A stretch of DNA of 64,000 nt from Zafaria ginkgonis. GTDB taxonomy: Bacteria; Actinomycetota; Actinomycetes; Actinomycetales; Micrococcaceae. The stretch lies in assembly GCF_039540195.1 (NCBI RefSeq), contig NZ_BAABEO010000035.1, positions 34,211-98,210 on the forward strand, written 5' to 3'. Below are positions 26,448 through 34,423 of this stretch, one piece after another (position 1 is the stretch's first letter; each line of letters starts with the position of its first letter). The translations under genes were made by a program, and so were the position numbers. The notes below the pieces were generated by a model. It was not told the DNA's origin. It did no database searches and saw only the letters and a program-made list of their open reading frames with translations.

Positions 26448-29400
26448 TCAGTCCTTGAGGAGGTCCCGGATGTCCTGGGCGGTCAGGGCCGAGCCGAAGC
26501 CCTCGCCCTCGTCCATCACCGAGGAGATCAGCTGGCGCTTGGCGTCCTGCAGCGCCACCACCTTCTCCTCGATGGTGTCCTTGGCGACCATCCGGTACAC
26601 CATGACGTTGCGGGTCTGCCCGATGCGGTGGGCCCGGTCCACGGCCTGGGACTCCGCCGCCGGATTCCACCACGGGTCCAGCAGGAAGCAGTAGTCCGCC
26701 TCCGTGAGGTTCAGCCCGAATCCGCCGGCCTTGAGCGAGATCAGGAACACGGGGGCCTTGCCCGACTTGAAGGCGTCGATCACCTCGCCGCGCTTGCGCG
26801 TTGACCCGTCCAGGTACACGTATTCCACCCCCTCGGCCTCGAGCCGTTCGGCGGCCTTCTTCAGGAAGGACGTGAACTGGCTGAACACCAGCGCCCGGTG
26901 GCCTTCGGCGAGCACGTCCTCAAGCTGCTCGAACAGGACATCCAGCTTGGCCGAGGCCACGCCGGCGTACTCCTCATCCACCAGCGACGCGTCCAGGGAA
27001 AGCATGCGCAGCAGCGTCAGGGACTGGAAGATCGTGAACCGGTTCTTGTCGATGTCCTCCACCAGCTGCAGGATCTTCTGCCGTTCGCGCTGCAGGTGCG
27101 TGTCGTAGATCCGGCGGTGCTTCGGCGCCAGCTCCACGTGCAGCACCTGCTCCTGCTTCGGCGGCAGGTCGGTGACCACCGCGTCCTTGGTGCGGCGCAG
27201 CATGAACGGGCGCACCCGCAGGCGGAGCCGTTCCAGCGACTCCGCCGCGCCCTGCTTTTCGATGGGGCGCTGGTACTGCTCGCCGAACTTCACCGCGGAC
27301 GGGAACAGTCCCGGGGACACGATGGCGAAGATGGACCACAGCTCCATCAGGTTGTTCTCCATCGGGGTGCCCGTGATCGCCAGCTTGAACCGGGCGTTCA
27401 GGTCCCGTGCGGCGTGGTGGGCCTTGGTCGCCTTGTTCTTCACGAACTGCGCCTCGTCCATGATCAGGCCCGCCCACGCGATCTCCTGGTAGGCCTCCGC
27501 ATCCAGGCGGAAGAGCGTGTAGGAGGTGACCACGACGTCGTGCCCGGCGGCCAGCGCGGCCAGCCCCTGCTGCGCCTTGGCCTGGGTGTCCCCGACGGAG
27601 GCCACGCGCAGCTCCGGGGCGAAGCGCGCCGCCTCCGCGGCCCAGTTGGAGACCACGGAGGTCGGTGCGACCACCAGGAACGGGCCCGGCTGGGAGGACT
27701 GCACGGCGTCCTCCGCCCAGCTGTCGCGGGCGTGCAGGATCAGGGCGAGGGTCTGCAGCGTCTTGCCCAGGCCCATGTCGTCGGCGAGGATGCCGCCAAG
27801 CCCGTTGCGCCAGAGCATGGCCAGCCACGCGAAGCCGTCGCGCTGGTAGGGGCGCAGCTGCGCGTTCAGCCCGGCGGGCAGCGGGACGGGCCCGACCTCG
27901 GCCAGGGCCAGCAGCGACCCGACGGACTCGGTCCACGAGTCCGGGGCCTCGGTGTGCGTGGCCAGGGCGTCCAGCTCCTCCCACAGGGAGGCCTGGTAGC
28001 GGGTGATGCGCAGTCCGTGCTGCTTGTCATGCAGCTGGCTGGCCTCGCCGACCAGGGCGCGCAGCTTGTCGAAGAGCGGCTGCTCCAGGGACAGGTAGGT
28101 GCGGTCCGTCATGAGCAGCTTCGTCTGCCCGCGGGAGAGCGCGCGCAGGATGTCCGCGTACGGGATGCGACGCTCGCCCACGGAGATCACCAGTCCCAGA
28201 TCGAACCAGTCGCGCTGTTCCGACTCCACGGTGGTGACCGTCAGCTCCGGCGCCTCGGTCAGTTCGCGGTACGTGGGCCGCTCGCCGGCCGTCTCGACGC
28301 GCACGTCCTCCAGGGCCTCCAGCGCCGGCAGCGTGCGGCGCACGAAGTCCACGGTGTCCAGGCCGTGCAGCGTGCGCGGGGCCAGGACCTGGGTCTCCAG
28401 CACGGGGGACTGGGCCAGGACGGCCAGGGCCCGCTGCTCCAGCGCGGCCTCGGCCGCGGTGTCGCGGGTGTCCGCCTCCACGGCGACCGGCCCGTAGTCG
28501 AAGTCCCAGGCCAGGTGGGCGGTGTCCGCCTCGAAACGCACCGAGAGCTTGAGTTTCGGCGGCAGGATGGCCGGCAGCTCGACGGACGCGTCGGGGCTGG
28601 CGACGGCGATGCGCCGGCCCAGCCGCGGGTAGATCTTGGCCAGGAAGACGGGCACGTCGGAGGCCGGAACGGTGACCGTCTCGCGGCGGTGCAGCAGCTC
28701 CAGCTCGGCGGAATCGAGCCGGCGGCCGGTGGGCGCCAGCCGCAGGACGCCGCCGTCGAGCGCGTAGACCCCGTGGTTGCCGATCGCGCCGGCGGCCAGG
28801 TCGGCATCCACCGTCAGCTGCGCCCCGTCCAGCGCAACGGTCGGGGCCAGCTCGATGCCCGCCGCGGATCCGGCCGCCACCAACGAGACCCCCGCCGTGC
28901 CGCCGACCTCGATGTGCAGCCCGGGCTGGGTGCTGGTCAGTTCGATGCCCAGCGCGACGGTCTCCTTCAGCAGCGGCCACAGCAGCGGCGAGGAAAATTC
29001 GTCGAGGAAGAGCCAGTCGTTGTCCTCGCCGAAGTACAGCTGCCCGTTGGCGCGGTAGAGCGGGACGAACTGGCAGAACCAGCGGTGCTGCTCCGCGTCC
29101 AGGTTCAGGCCGTAGGTCTTGAAGCTGATGGTGTTCCAGCGCAGGTTTCCGCGCACCCACCGGCCGTTGCCGGACCGGACCATGGGGCGCACGCCCAGGC
29201 GCCAGCGCTGGGCGGCCGCCACCTGGCGTCCGACGCCGGAACCTGGGGCCCACTGCCGGTGCGCCTGGATGGTGGTGTCCTGCAGGTCGAACTGCAGGGC
29301 CATCTGCTGCAGCGGCTGCCGGTCGGCCCCGTGGGCCCGGGCGGCGGGCTTGGCGGTGGCCAGCAGTCCGGTCAGCGACTCCTGCCAGGCCGGGGCGGTG

Positions 29401-29741
29401 GCGGCGGTGTCCCGGAAGAAGACGTCCTTGGCCTGCAGGTGCAGGGCGTTGGAGTAGATCAGCAGGGCGGCGGCATGCTTGCAGCCGGAGCCCACGGGGC
29501 AGCTGCAGCTGGTGGAGGCGATGGTCCAGGCGCCCTTCTTGTCCGCCAGGCGCACCGCGGTGCGGTAGGGCTCCGGAGCCGATCCGGAGACTTGGCCGGA
29601 GAGCAGCTGGCCGGCGCCGTCCCAGCCGAATCCGCTGATCGTGGCAGCGTTGGCGTAGCCCTTGCCACGGGTGAACGCTGCGCCTCCCACCACGCGGAGG
29701 ATCTCGCGGGCGTCGATGAGGGGAAATGCTGTTTCGGCCAT
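26448..29741 (-). CDS. SWIM zinc-finger SNF2-family helicase/ATPase
   Basis: 1097 residues. N-terminal SWIM motif CSCPVGSGCKHAAAL (about 78-92), a long beta-rich middle region, then a SNF2 ATPase: DDMGLGKTLQT (Walker A), TSYTLFRLD, MDEAQFVKN (DEAQ box), ITGTPMENNLMELWS, LVFSQFTSF, LDGSTRKRGEV, LISLKAGGFGLNLTEAD and DRAHRIGQTRNV. RapA/HepA-like remodellers of this kind are common in actinobacteria; the exact role is unknown. The AGGAGG lies directly against the ATG at 29741, closer than usual, so initiation may be inefficient. Confidence 0.92.
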   Translation of the reverse strand: MAETAFPLIDAREILRVVGGAAFTRGKGYANAATISGFGWDGAGQLLSGQVSGSAPEPYRTAVRLADKKGAWTIASTSCSCPVGSGCKHAAALLIYSNALHLQAKDVFFRDTAATAPAWQESLTGLLATAKPAARAHGADRQPLQQMALQFDLQDTTIQAHRQWAPGSGVGRQVAAAQRWRLGVRPMVRSGNGRWVRGNLRWNTISFKTYGLNLDAEQHRWFCQFVPLYRANGQLYFGEDNDWLFLDEFSSPLLWPLLKETVALGIELTSTQPGLHIEVGGTAGVSLVAAGSAAGIELAPTVALDGAQLTVDADLAAGAIGNHGVYALDGGVLRLAPTGRRLDSAELELLHRRETVTVPASDVPVFLAKIYPRLGRRIAVASPDASVELPAILPPKLKLSVRFEADTAHLAWDFDYGPVAVEADTRDTAAEAALEQRALAVLAQSPVLETQVLAPRTLHGLDTVDFVRRTLPALEALEDVRVETAGERPTYRELTEAPELTVTTVESEQRDWFDLGLVISVGERRIPYADILRALSRGQTKLLMTDRTYLSLEQPLFDKLRALVGEASQLHDKQHGLRITRYQASLWEELDALATHTEAPDSWTESVGSLLALAEVGPVPLPAGLNAQLRPYQRDGFAWLAMLWRNGLGGILADDMGLGKTLQTLALILHARDSWAEDAVQSSQPGPFLVVAPTSVVSNWAAEAARFAPELRVASVGDTQAKAQQGLAALAAGHDVVVTSYTLFRLDAEAYQEIAWAGLIMDEAQFVKNKATKAHHAARDLNARFKLAITGTPMENNLMELWSIFAIVSPGLFPSAVKFGEQYQRPIEKQGAAESLERLRLRVRPFMLRRTKDAVVTDLPPKQEQVLHVELAPKHRRIYDTHLQRERQKILQLVEDIDKNRFTIFQSLTLLRMLSLDASLVDEEYAGVASAKLDVLFEQLEDVLAEGHRALVFSQFTSFLKKAAERLEAEGVEYVYLDGSTRKRGEVIDAFKSGKAPVFLISLKAGGFGLNLTEADYCFLLDPWWNPAAESQAVDRAHRIGQTRNVMVYRMVAKDTIEEKVVALQDAKRQLISSVMDEGEGFGSALTAQDIRDLLKD

Positions 29742-29877
29742 CCTCCTATCGTTTCACGAGGACGGCCCCGGCCACCAAAGCGGGGTGTCGGCGCGGCGTC
29801 CTGAGCGCCCCCGCGCCGTGTAAGCGTGGGGCAGCCGGGTCCCTGCAAGAGAGCGGCCAGGGGTCCCCGTGTGCGGA

Positions 29878-29936
29878 GCGTGCGGGGCAGGCCGCGAACG
29901 GGCGACGAAGTCGACACGAAAGGGCCTGCCCCACGC
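29878..29936 (-). terminator. Candidate terminator after the VIT gene
   Basis: On the minus strand GCGTGGGGCAGGCC just after the VIT stop can pair with GGCCTGCCCC-GCACGC, with a loop of about 29 nt. No T-run follows, so this is weak. Confidence 0.35.
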
Positions 29937-29937
29937 G

Positions 29938-31095
29938 CTAGACGGCGGTGGTTCCGAAGAGCAGGCCCAGGCCGTAGGTGCAGGCGGCGGCCCCCAGGCC
30001 GATGCCCAACTGGCGGAAGGCGCGCTTGGACGGCGAGGCGCCGGAAAGCAGTCCCACCACGCTGCCGGTGAAGAGCAGGGCCAGGCCCACCAGGACGGTC
30101 GCGACGATGACGGCCGGCGCTCCCGTCAGCCCCAGGAGGTAGGGCAGGATCGGCACGATCGCGCCGGAGGCGAAGAAGCAGAAGCTGGCGGCGGAGGCGC
30201 CGAGGGCCGAGCCGACCGTCTCGTGCTCCAGCTCGTCCTCGTCCGCCTTCTCCGGGTGCAGCGACAGCGACGGGTCGCAGTCGCAGGAGAAGTAGCCCAT
30301 GCGCTCGGCGGCACGGTGCTCCGCGGCCTCCTGGGACATGCCGCGGGCCTTGTAGACCAGCACCAGTTCGTTGGCGTCCAGGTCCAGGTTCGGGGCGGCG
30401 GTGAGGGTGATCTGGGTGGGCTTGGAGGCGGAGAGCAGTTCGCGCTGGGAGCGGACGGAGACGTATTCGCCCGCCCCCATGGACAGGGCGCCGGCGAGCA
30501 GGCCCGCGAATCCGGTGAAGAGGACCAGGGAGCTGGAGGCGCCGGTGGCGCCCATGCCCATGACCAGCGCCAGGTTGGAGACCAGTCCGTCGTTGGCGCC
30601 GAACACGGCGGCGCGGAAGTTCCCGGAGAGGCGGTTGCGTCCGCGAACGGCCAGGCCGCGCACCACCTCCTCGTGGACCAGTTCGTCGGCGGCCATCTGC
30701 GGGGTGGCGTCGGTGTCCTCGGCGTAGGGGGAGGCCCCTTCGGCGCGCTGGGCCAGCGCCAGGACGAACACGGAGCCGAAGTGGCGGGCGAGGGCACGCA
30801 GCACCACGCGCTGGGCGGAGGGGCGGGCGCGGCGGTGGGCGTGCTCGCCGAGCATCCGGTGCCAGTGCATCTCGTGGCGCAGCTCCGCCTGGGCCAGCCC
30901 GAGGAGGATCTGGCGTTCCTCGCCCTCGCGGCGGGCGGCCAGTTCGCGGTAGATGGCGCCTTCGGCGCGCTCGTCGGCCAGATACTTGCGCCAGCGCCGG
31001 ATCTGGGCGTGGGTGGGGTTCCGGTGGGGGGCGACGGCGTCGCGCTGGGGGGAGTCGGCGGGTGACGGGTCGGCCGGTACGGTGTCCGGTGTCAT
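29938..31095 (-). CDS. VIT1/CCC1-family metal transporter with N-terminal ferritin-like domain
   Basis: 385 residues. Residues about 30-150 form a ferritin/rubrerythrin-like helical domain with metal-binding candidates (EGAIYRELAARREGEERQ, ELRHEMHWHRML, ADELVHEEVVRG). The rest is VIT: NFRAAVFGANDGLVSNLALV, GALSMGAGEYVSVRSQREL, a cytosolic metal-binding loop and the final helices. VIT/CCC1 proteins export Fe2+/Mn2+ from the cytosol. A yybP-ykoY riboswitch in the leader (31195-31362) indicates manganese-induced expression, so Mn2+ export is the most likely role. Confidence 0.93.
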   Translation of the reverse strand: MTPDTVPADPSPADSPQRDAVAPHRNPTHAQIRRWRKYLADERAEGAIYRELAARREGEERQILLGLAQAELRHEMHWHRMLGEHAHRRARPSAQRVVLRALARHFGSVFVLALAQRAEGASPYAEDTDATPQMAADELVHEEVVRGLAVRGRNRLSGNFRAAVFGANDGLVSNLALVMGMGATGASSSLVLFTGFAGLLAGALSMGAGEYVSVRSQRELLSASKPTQITLTAAPNLDLDANELVLVYKARGMSQEAAEHRAAERMGYFSCDCDPSLSLHPEKADEDELEHETVGSALGASAASFCFFASGAIVPILPYLLGLTGAPAVIVATVLVGLALLFTGSVVGLLSGASPSKRAFRQLGIGLGAAACTYGLGLLFGTTAV

Positions 31096-31194
31096 GAATC
31101 AGTCCTCGTTCGGTCGTCGTGCCCCGGAATCATCTTCCGGGGGCGCTGGTCCGATCGGCTCTGCCTGAACTGGTTTAGGGGTACGGCGAGCTTC

Positions 31195-31362
31195 GGACCG
31201 CGCCTGGCGGGCCGAAGGTCTCGTTCGCCCGGTCCGCGGCGGCGGTGCCGCCGTTGTGCTGGAGCCGGGTGGATTGCCGGGTCACGGTGGTGACCAGTAT
31301 GTCGACAAGCCGCATACGCCCTGCGTGGCCGCGGGCGGTTCAGGAACTACTCCCCTTCAACC
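31195..31362 (-). promoter_or_regulatory. yybP-ykoY Mn2+ riboswitch
   Basis: On the minus strand the leader has AAGGGGAGTAGTT near the 5' end (about 31358-31346) and GCGAACGAGACCTTCGGCC near the 3' end (about 31229-31211), the two hallmark segments of the yybP-ykoY class, separated by GC-rich stems. It lies about 100 bases upstream of the VIT gene. The class is known to sense Mn2+ and to control Mn2+ exporters. Confidence 0.82.
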
Positions 31363-31435
31363 CTCAAGCATAGCCGCGGGCCCCGCGGAAGGAAAAACCG
31401 CGGCGTTCCGCGGGCCGGACCGGCGGCACCACAAC

Positions 31436-31479
31436 ACACGGCACCGCCCGCCCGCGGGTGCGGACGGGCGGTGCCGTGT
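31436..31479 (-). terminator. Hairpin after the SSS symporter gene
   Basis: ACACGGCACCGCCCG (31436-31450) pairs with CGGGCGGTGCCGTGT (31465-31479), a 15-bp perfect stem, 25 bases beyond the stop. The following minus-strand sequence TGTTGTGG is only mildly T-rich. It also insulates the Mn riboswitch from read-through. Confidence 0.7.
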
Positions 31480-31503
31480 GGACGGCGTGACTGTGTGTAC
31501 CGA

Positions 31504-33042
31504 TCAGGCCCGCTGTTCCAGCACGGCCCCGTCGTCCATGATGGGCGACCCGTCGGGGTTCCGGCCGGCGACGCGTGCGCTCCAGCCGGCGGCAACCTCC
31601 GGCCGCGTGGGCGGGGTGGCCAGGCTCGCGATGATGTAGACGGCGGCCGAGGCGGCGAGGCCGAAGTAGATCGGCTCGTTGGCGTAGACCCCGTCCAGGG
31701 GTGCCGCGGCGTTGATCTCCAGGTAGATCATGGTGCCGAGCGTCACCACGGTGCCGACGGCCATGGACAGTGCGGCGCCCACGCCGTTGCCCCGCTTCCA
31801 GACCAGGCCGCCCAGGATGGCCACCAGCAGGCCGCCGACGAGGATGTCGTAGGCGATGGTCAGGGCCGCGACGACGTCCTTGACCAGGATGGCCAGGACG
31901 ATCGCGACGAGCCCCAAGGCCAGGACCCAGATGCGGTTGGCGCGGACGTCGTGTTCCGGGTTCCGGTCCGTGTTGACCTCGATGCGCCGTCCGAACCAGC
32001 TGGCCACGAACGGGGAAACGTCGGCGCGGGCAACGGTGGCGGCGGCGATGAGTGCCCCGGATGCGGTGGACATCATGGCGGCGACGGCCGCGGCGAGCAC
32101 CAGCCCGCCGAGCGCGACGGGCAGCAGTTGGGTGGCCACCTCGGCGTAGACGACGTCCTTGCCCATGGAGGCGACATCGATCTCCGGCAGCGCGACGCGG
32201 GCGGCCATGCCGATCACGGCGCCGGCGATCCCGTAGAGGATGCAGTACACGCCGGCCGTGGAGCCGCCCCAGCGGGCGACCTGCGGGGTGCGGGCGGTGA
32301 AGACGCGCTGCCAGATGTCCTGGCCGATCAGCAGGCCCAGGGTGTAGACCACGAAGTACGTGATGATGGTCTGCACGCCGATGCCGTTCCACTGGAAGAA
32401 GGATTCCTCGACGCGTGCGCTGATGCCGGCGAAGCCGCCGGCCGCGTTCAGGGCGAACGGCAACATCAGGAAGAAGATGCCGATGGTCTTGATGACGAAC
32501 TGCACCTGGTCGGCCAGCGTGATCGACCACATGCCGCCGACGGTCGAGTAGACCAGGACGATCGCCCCGCCGATGGCGATGGCGGCCCAGCGCTCCCAGC
32601 CGAAGAGGACCACGAAGATGGTGGCGTAGGCGCTGGTGGAGGTGGCGCAGAGCATCAGGGTGTAGGCCAGCATCACGATGCCCGAGGTGTTGGTGGCGTT
32701 GCGGCTGCCGTAGCGAAGGGTCAGCATCTGCGAGACGGTGTAGATCTTCAGCCGCTGCAGGGTGGGCGCGAAGAGCAGGCTGAGCAGCAGGACGCCGGCG
32801 CCGATGGCGATGACCAGCCAGGCCCCGGAGATGCCGAACTTGTAGCCGAGCCCGACGCCGCCGACGGTGGAGGCGCCCCCGAGCACGACGGCGGCCATGG
32901 TTCCGGTGTAGAGGAACGGGCCGAGCCTGCGGCCGGCCACGAGGTAGTCACTGGAGTTCTTGGTGCGGGACTTGCCCCACCAGCCGAACAGGAGCATCGC
33001 GACCAGGTAGACGATCACGATGCCCGCGTTGATGTAGTCCAC
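31504..33042 (-). CDS. Sodium:solute symporter (SSS family)
   Basis: 512 residues from GTG 33042 (CTGAAAGGCCCGCCC upstream). An ATG at 33078 would add 12 residues, but lacks a ribosome site and touches the operator palindrome. About 13 membrane helices; SSS hallmarks include SDYLVAGRRLG, GGASTVGGVGLGY, GGMWSITLADQVQF and AAVAAMMSTASGALIAAAT. Na+-coupled uptake; placement beside a cupin regulator and the ureohydrolase/TPP enzyme suggests a guanidino compound, polyamine or amino acid as substrate, which is inference. Confidence 0.9.
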   Translation of the reverse strand: MDYINAGIVIVYLVAMLLFGWWGKSRTKNSSDYLVAGRRLGPFLYTGTMAAVVLGGASTVGGVGLGYKFGISGAWLVIAIGAGVLLLSLLFAPTLQRLKIYTVSQMLTLRYGSRNATNTSGIVMLAYTLMLCATSTSAYATIFVVLFGWERWAAIAIGGAIVLVYSTVGGMWSITLADQVQFVIKTIGIFFLMLPFALNAAGGFAGISARVEESFFQWNGIGVQTIITYFVVYTLGLLIGQDIWQRVFTARTPQVARWGGSTAGVYCILYGIAGAVIGMAARVALPEIDVASMGKDVVYAEVATQLLPVALGGLVLAAAVAAMMSTASGALIAAATVARADVSPFVASWFGRRIEVNTDRNPEHDVRANRIWVLALGLVAIVLAILVKDVVAALTIAYDILVGGLLVAILGGLVWKRGNGVGAALSMAVGTVVTLGTMIYLEINAAAPLDGVYANEPIYFGLAASAAVYIIASLATPPTRPEVAAGWSARVAGRNPDGSPIMDDGAVLEQRA

Positions 33043-33077
33043 GGGCGGGCCTTTCAGGGAGGAGACGGGCAGACTCA

Positions 33078-33092
33078 TTTACCATTGGTAAA
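33078..33092. promoter_or_regulatory. Operator candidate between the symporter and XRE-cupin genes
   Basis: Perfect dyad TTTACCA-T-TGGTAAA in the divergent intergenic region, adjacent to the regulator gene. A likely autoregulatory site of the XRE-cupin protein. Confidence 0.6.
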
Positions 33093-33203
33093 CGTATGTT
33101 GCCCATTAGGCTAATGTGACTCAACTAACACGTCAACTTCCCCTAGGCTGGTGCCCAGCGGTCCGCCGTCCACCACCCGCCCTGCCGTCCGGAGAACCCA
33201 GCC

Positions 33204-33779
33204 ATGAAGGTCCTGCCCGTCGAACCCAGCAACGCGCCGCTCGCGATCGGGGCGAAGATCCGCGCCGCGCGGCAGGCCCAGCGCATGACCATCGAACAGG
33301 TGGCCGAATCCACCGGGCTGACCAAGGGCTTCCTCTCGCGGGTCGAGCGCGACCTCACCTCCCCGTCCGTCGCCTCGCTGGTGACCCTGTGCCAGGTGCT
33401 GAGCCTGTCCATCGGCGACCTGTTCGCGCAGCCGGACACCCACCTGGTCCGGCTGGCCGAGGCCCCCCGCATCTCCCTCGGCGGGGAGGGGATCGTCGAG
33501 CGGCTGCTCACGGCCCGCTCCGAGCAGCGGCTGCAGGTGATCCGGGCCGTGATTGAGCCGCGTGGCGCCGGCGAGGCGGAACTGTACTCGGTGGACTGCG
33601 AGGTGGAGGTGCTGCACGTCGTCTCCGGCAGCTTCGTCCTGGTCCTGGCCAATGAGCGCCTGGAGCTGGAGGCCGGGGACTCGGTGACCTTCCCCGGCCG
33701 CGAACCGCATTCCTGGATCAACCCCGCCGACGAGGAGGCCGTGGTCCTCTGGGTCCTGGTGCCCGCGGCCTCGCGCTAG
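33204..33779 (+). CDS. XRE-family regulator with C-terminal cupin domain
   Basis: 191 residues. HTH_3 at about 15-70 (IGAKIRAARQAQRMTIEQVA, then GLTKGFLSRVERDLTSPSVAS) and a cupin_2 beta barrel at about 110-185 (EVEVLHVVSGSFVLVL, LEAGDSVTFPGREPHSWIN). This PuuR-like architecture usually senses a small metabolite of polyamine or amino-acid catabolism. Divergent from the SSS symporter with the dyad at 33078-33092 between them. Confidence 0.92.
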   Translation: MKVLPVEPSNAPLAIGAKIRAARQAQRMTIEQVAESTGLTKGFLSRVERDLTSPSVASLVTLCQVLSLSIGDLFAQPDTHLVRLAEAPRISLGGEGIVERLLTARSEQRLQVIRAVIEPRGAGEAELYSVDCEVEVLHVVSGSFVLVLANERLELEAGDSVTFPGREPHSWINPADEEAVVLWVLVPAASR

Positions 33780-33820
33780 CAGGCCCTTCTGCCGGGGAAG
33801 CGAACCCGCCGCGGCAGGCC

Positions 33821-34360
33821 CTAACGCCGGAGCGCGGCGGGCCGGGGCAGGTCCAGGGCCTCCAGCAGGTCGCCGAGGAGCCGGTCCAGCTCGTAGCCGG
33901 CCTGCGTGACCTTGTTGATCCCGAAGCCTGCCAGTTGCGCTCCCGGCTGTTCGAATCCGACGACGGTCCGCCCGGTTCGCTCCTCATGCAGTTCGATCCG
34001 CATCGGGAAGTACAGCATGGTCGCCGGGCTGTGCCGGAACAGCCGTGCCTGCAGCGTCAGGCTGCCCACCAGGTATGTCGCGCTGGGGGTGTCGTTGCCC
34101 GCTGCGCGCATCAGGACGGTGGGTTCGTCGGACCAGAAGCGGCAGAGCCCGTATGGGGCGTTCCACTCGGCGCCCCGGCGGATCGCCTCCCACGCGTTTC
34201 CGCCCTCGGCTTCCCCGTGCAGCTCCGTCAGCGACACGGCCGGGACCAGTTCCTCGAAGCGCCGCCGCAGCAGTCCGAAGGGCGCGGTGGTCGAGATGGC
34301 GATCCGGCGTGCTGCGTGCTCGATGGTGGTGTCGTCGGCCTGGTAGCTCACGCGGATCAC
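33821..34360 (-). CDS. DUF302-like protein
   Basis: 179 residues from GTG 34360 (a GTG at 34352 is an alternative). The middle resembles DUF302 proteins, alpha/beta folds of unknown role: MLYFPMRIELHEERTGRTVVGFEQPG and the C-terminal ELDRLLGDLLEAL are split across two conserved parts. Cytoplasmic. Function unknown. Confidence 0.65.
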   Translation of the reverse strand: MIRVSYQADDTTIEHAARRIAISTTAPFGLLRRRFEELVPAVSLTELHGEAEGGNAWEAIRRGAEWNAPYGLCRFWSDEPTVLMRAAGNDTPSATYLVGSLTLQARLFRHSPATMLYFPMRIELHEERTGRTVVGFEQPGAQLAGFGINKVTQAGYELDRLLGDLLEALDLPRPAALRR

Positions 34361-34423
34361 CCTAGACGATGTTCGCCGCTCCCTGCCCAGGGCAGGCGGG
34401 GAGCGGGTGGGGAACTGCCGAGC

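Noticed and set aside
26898..29804. 968-codon open frame antisense to the SNF2 gene
   Set aside because: Val/Gly/Arg/Gln-rich shadow frame without motifs.
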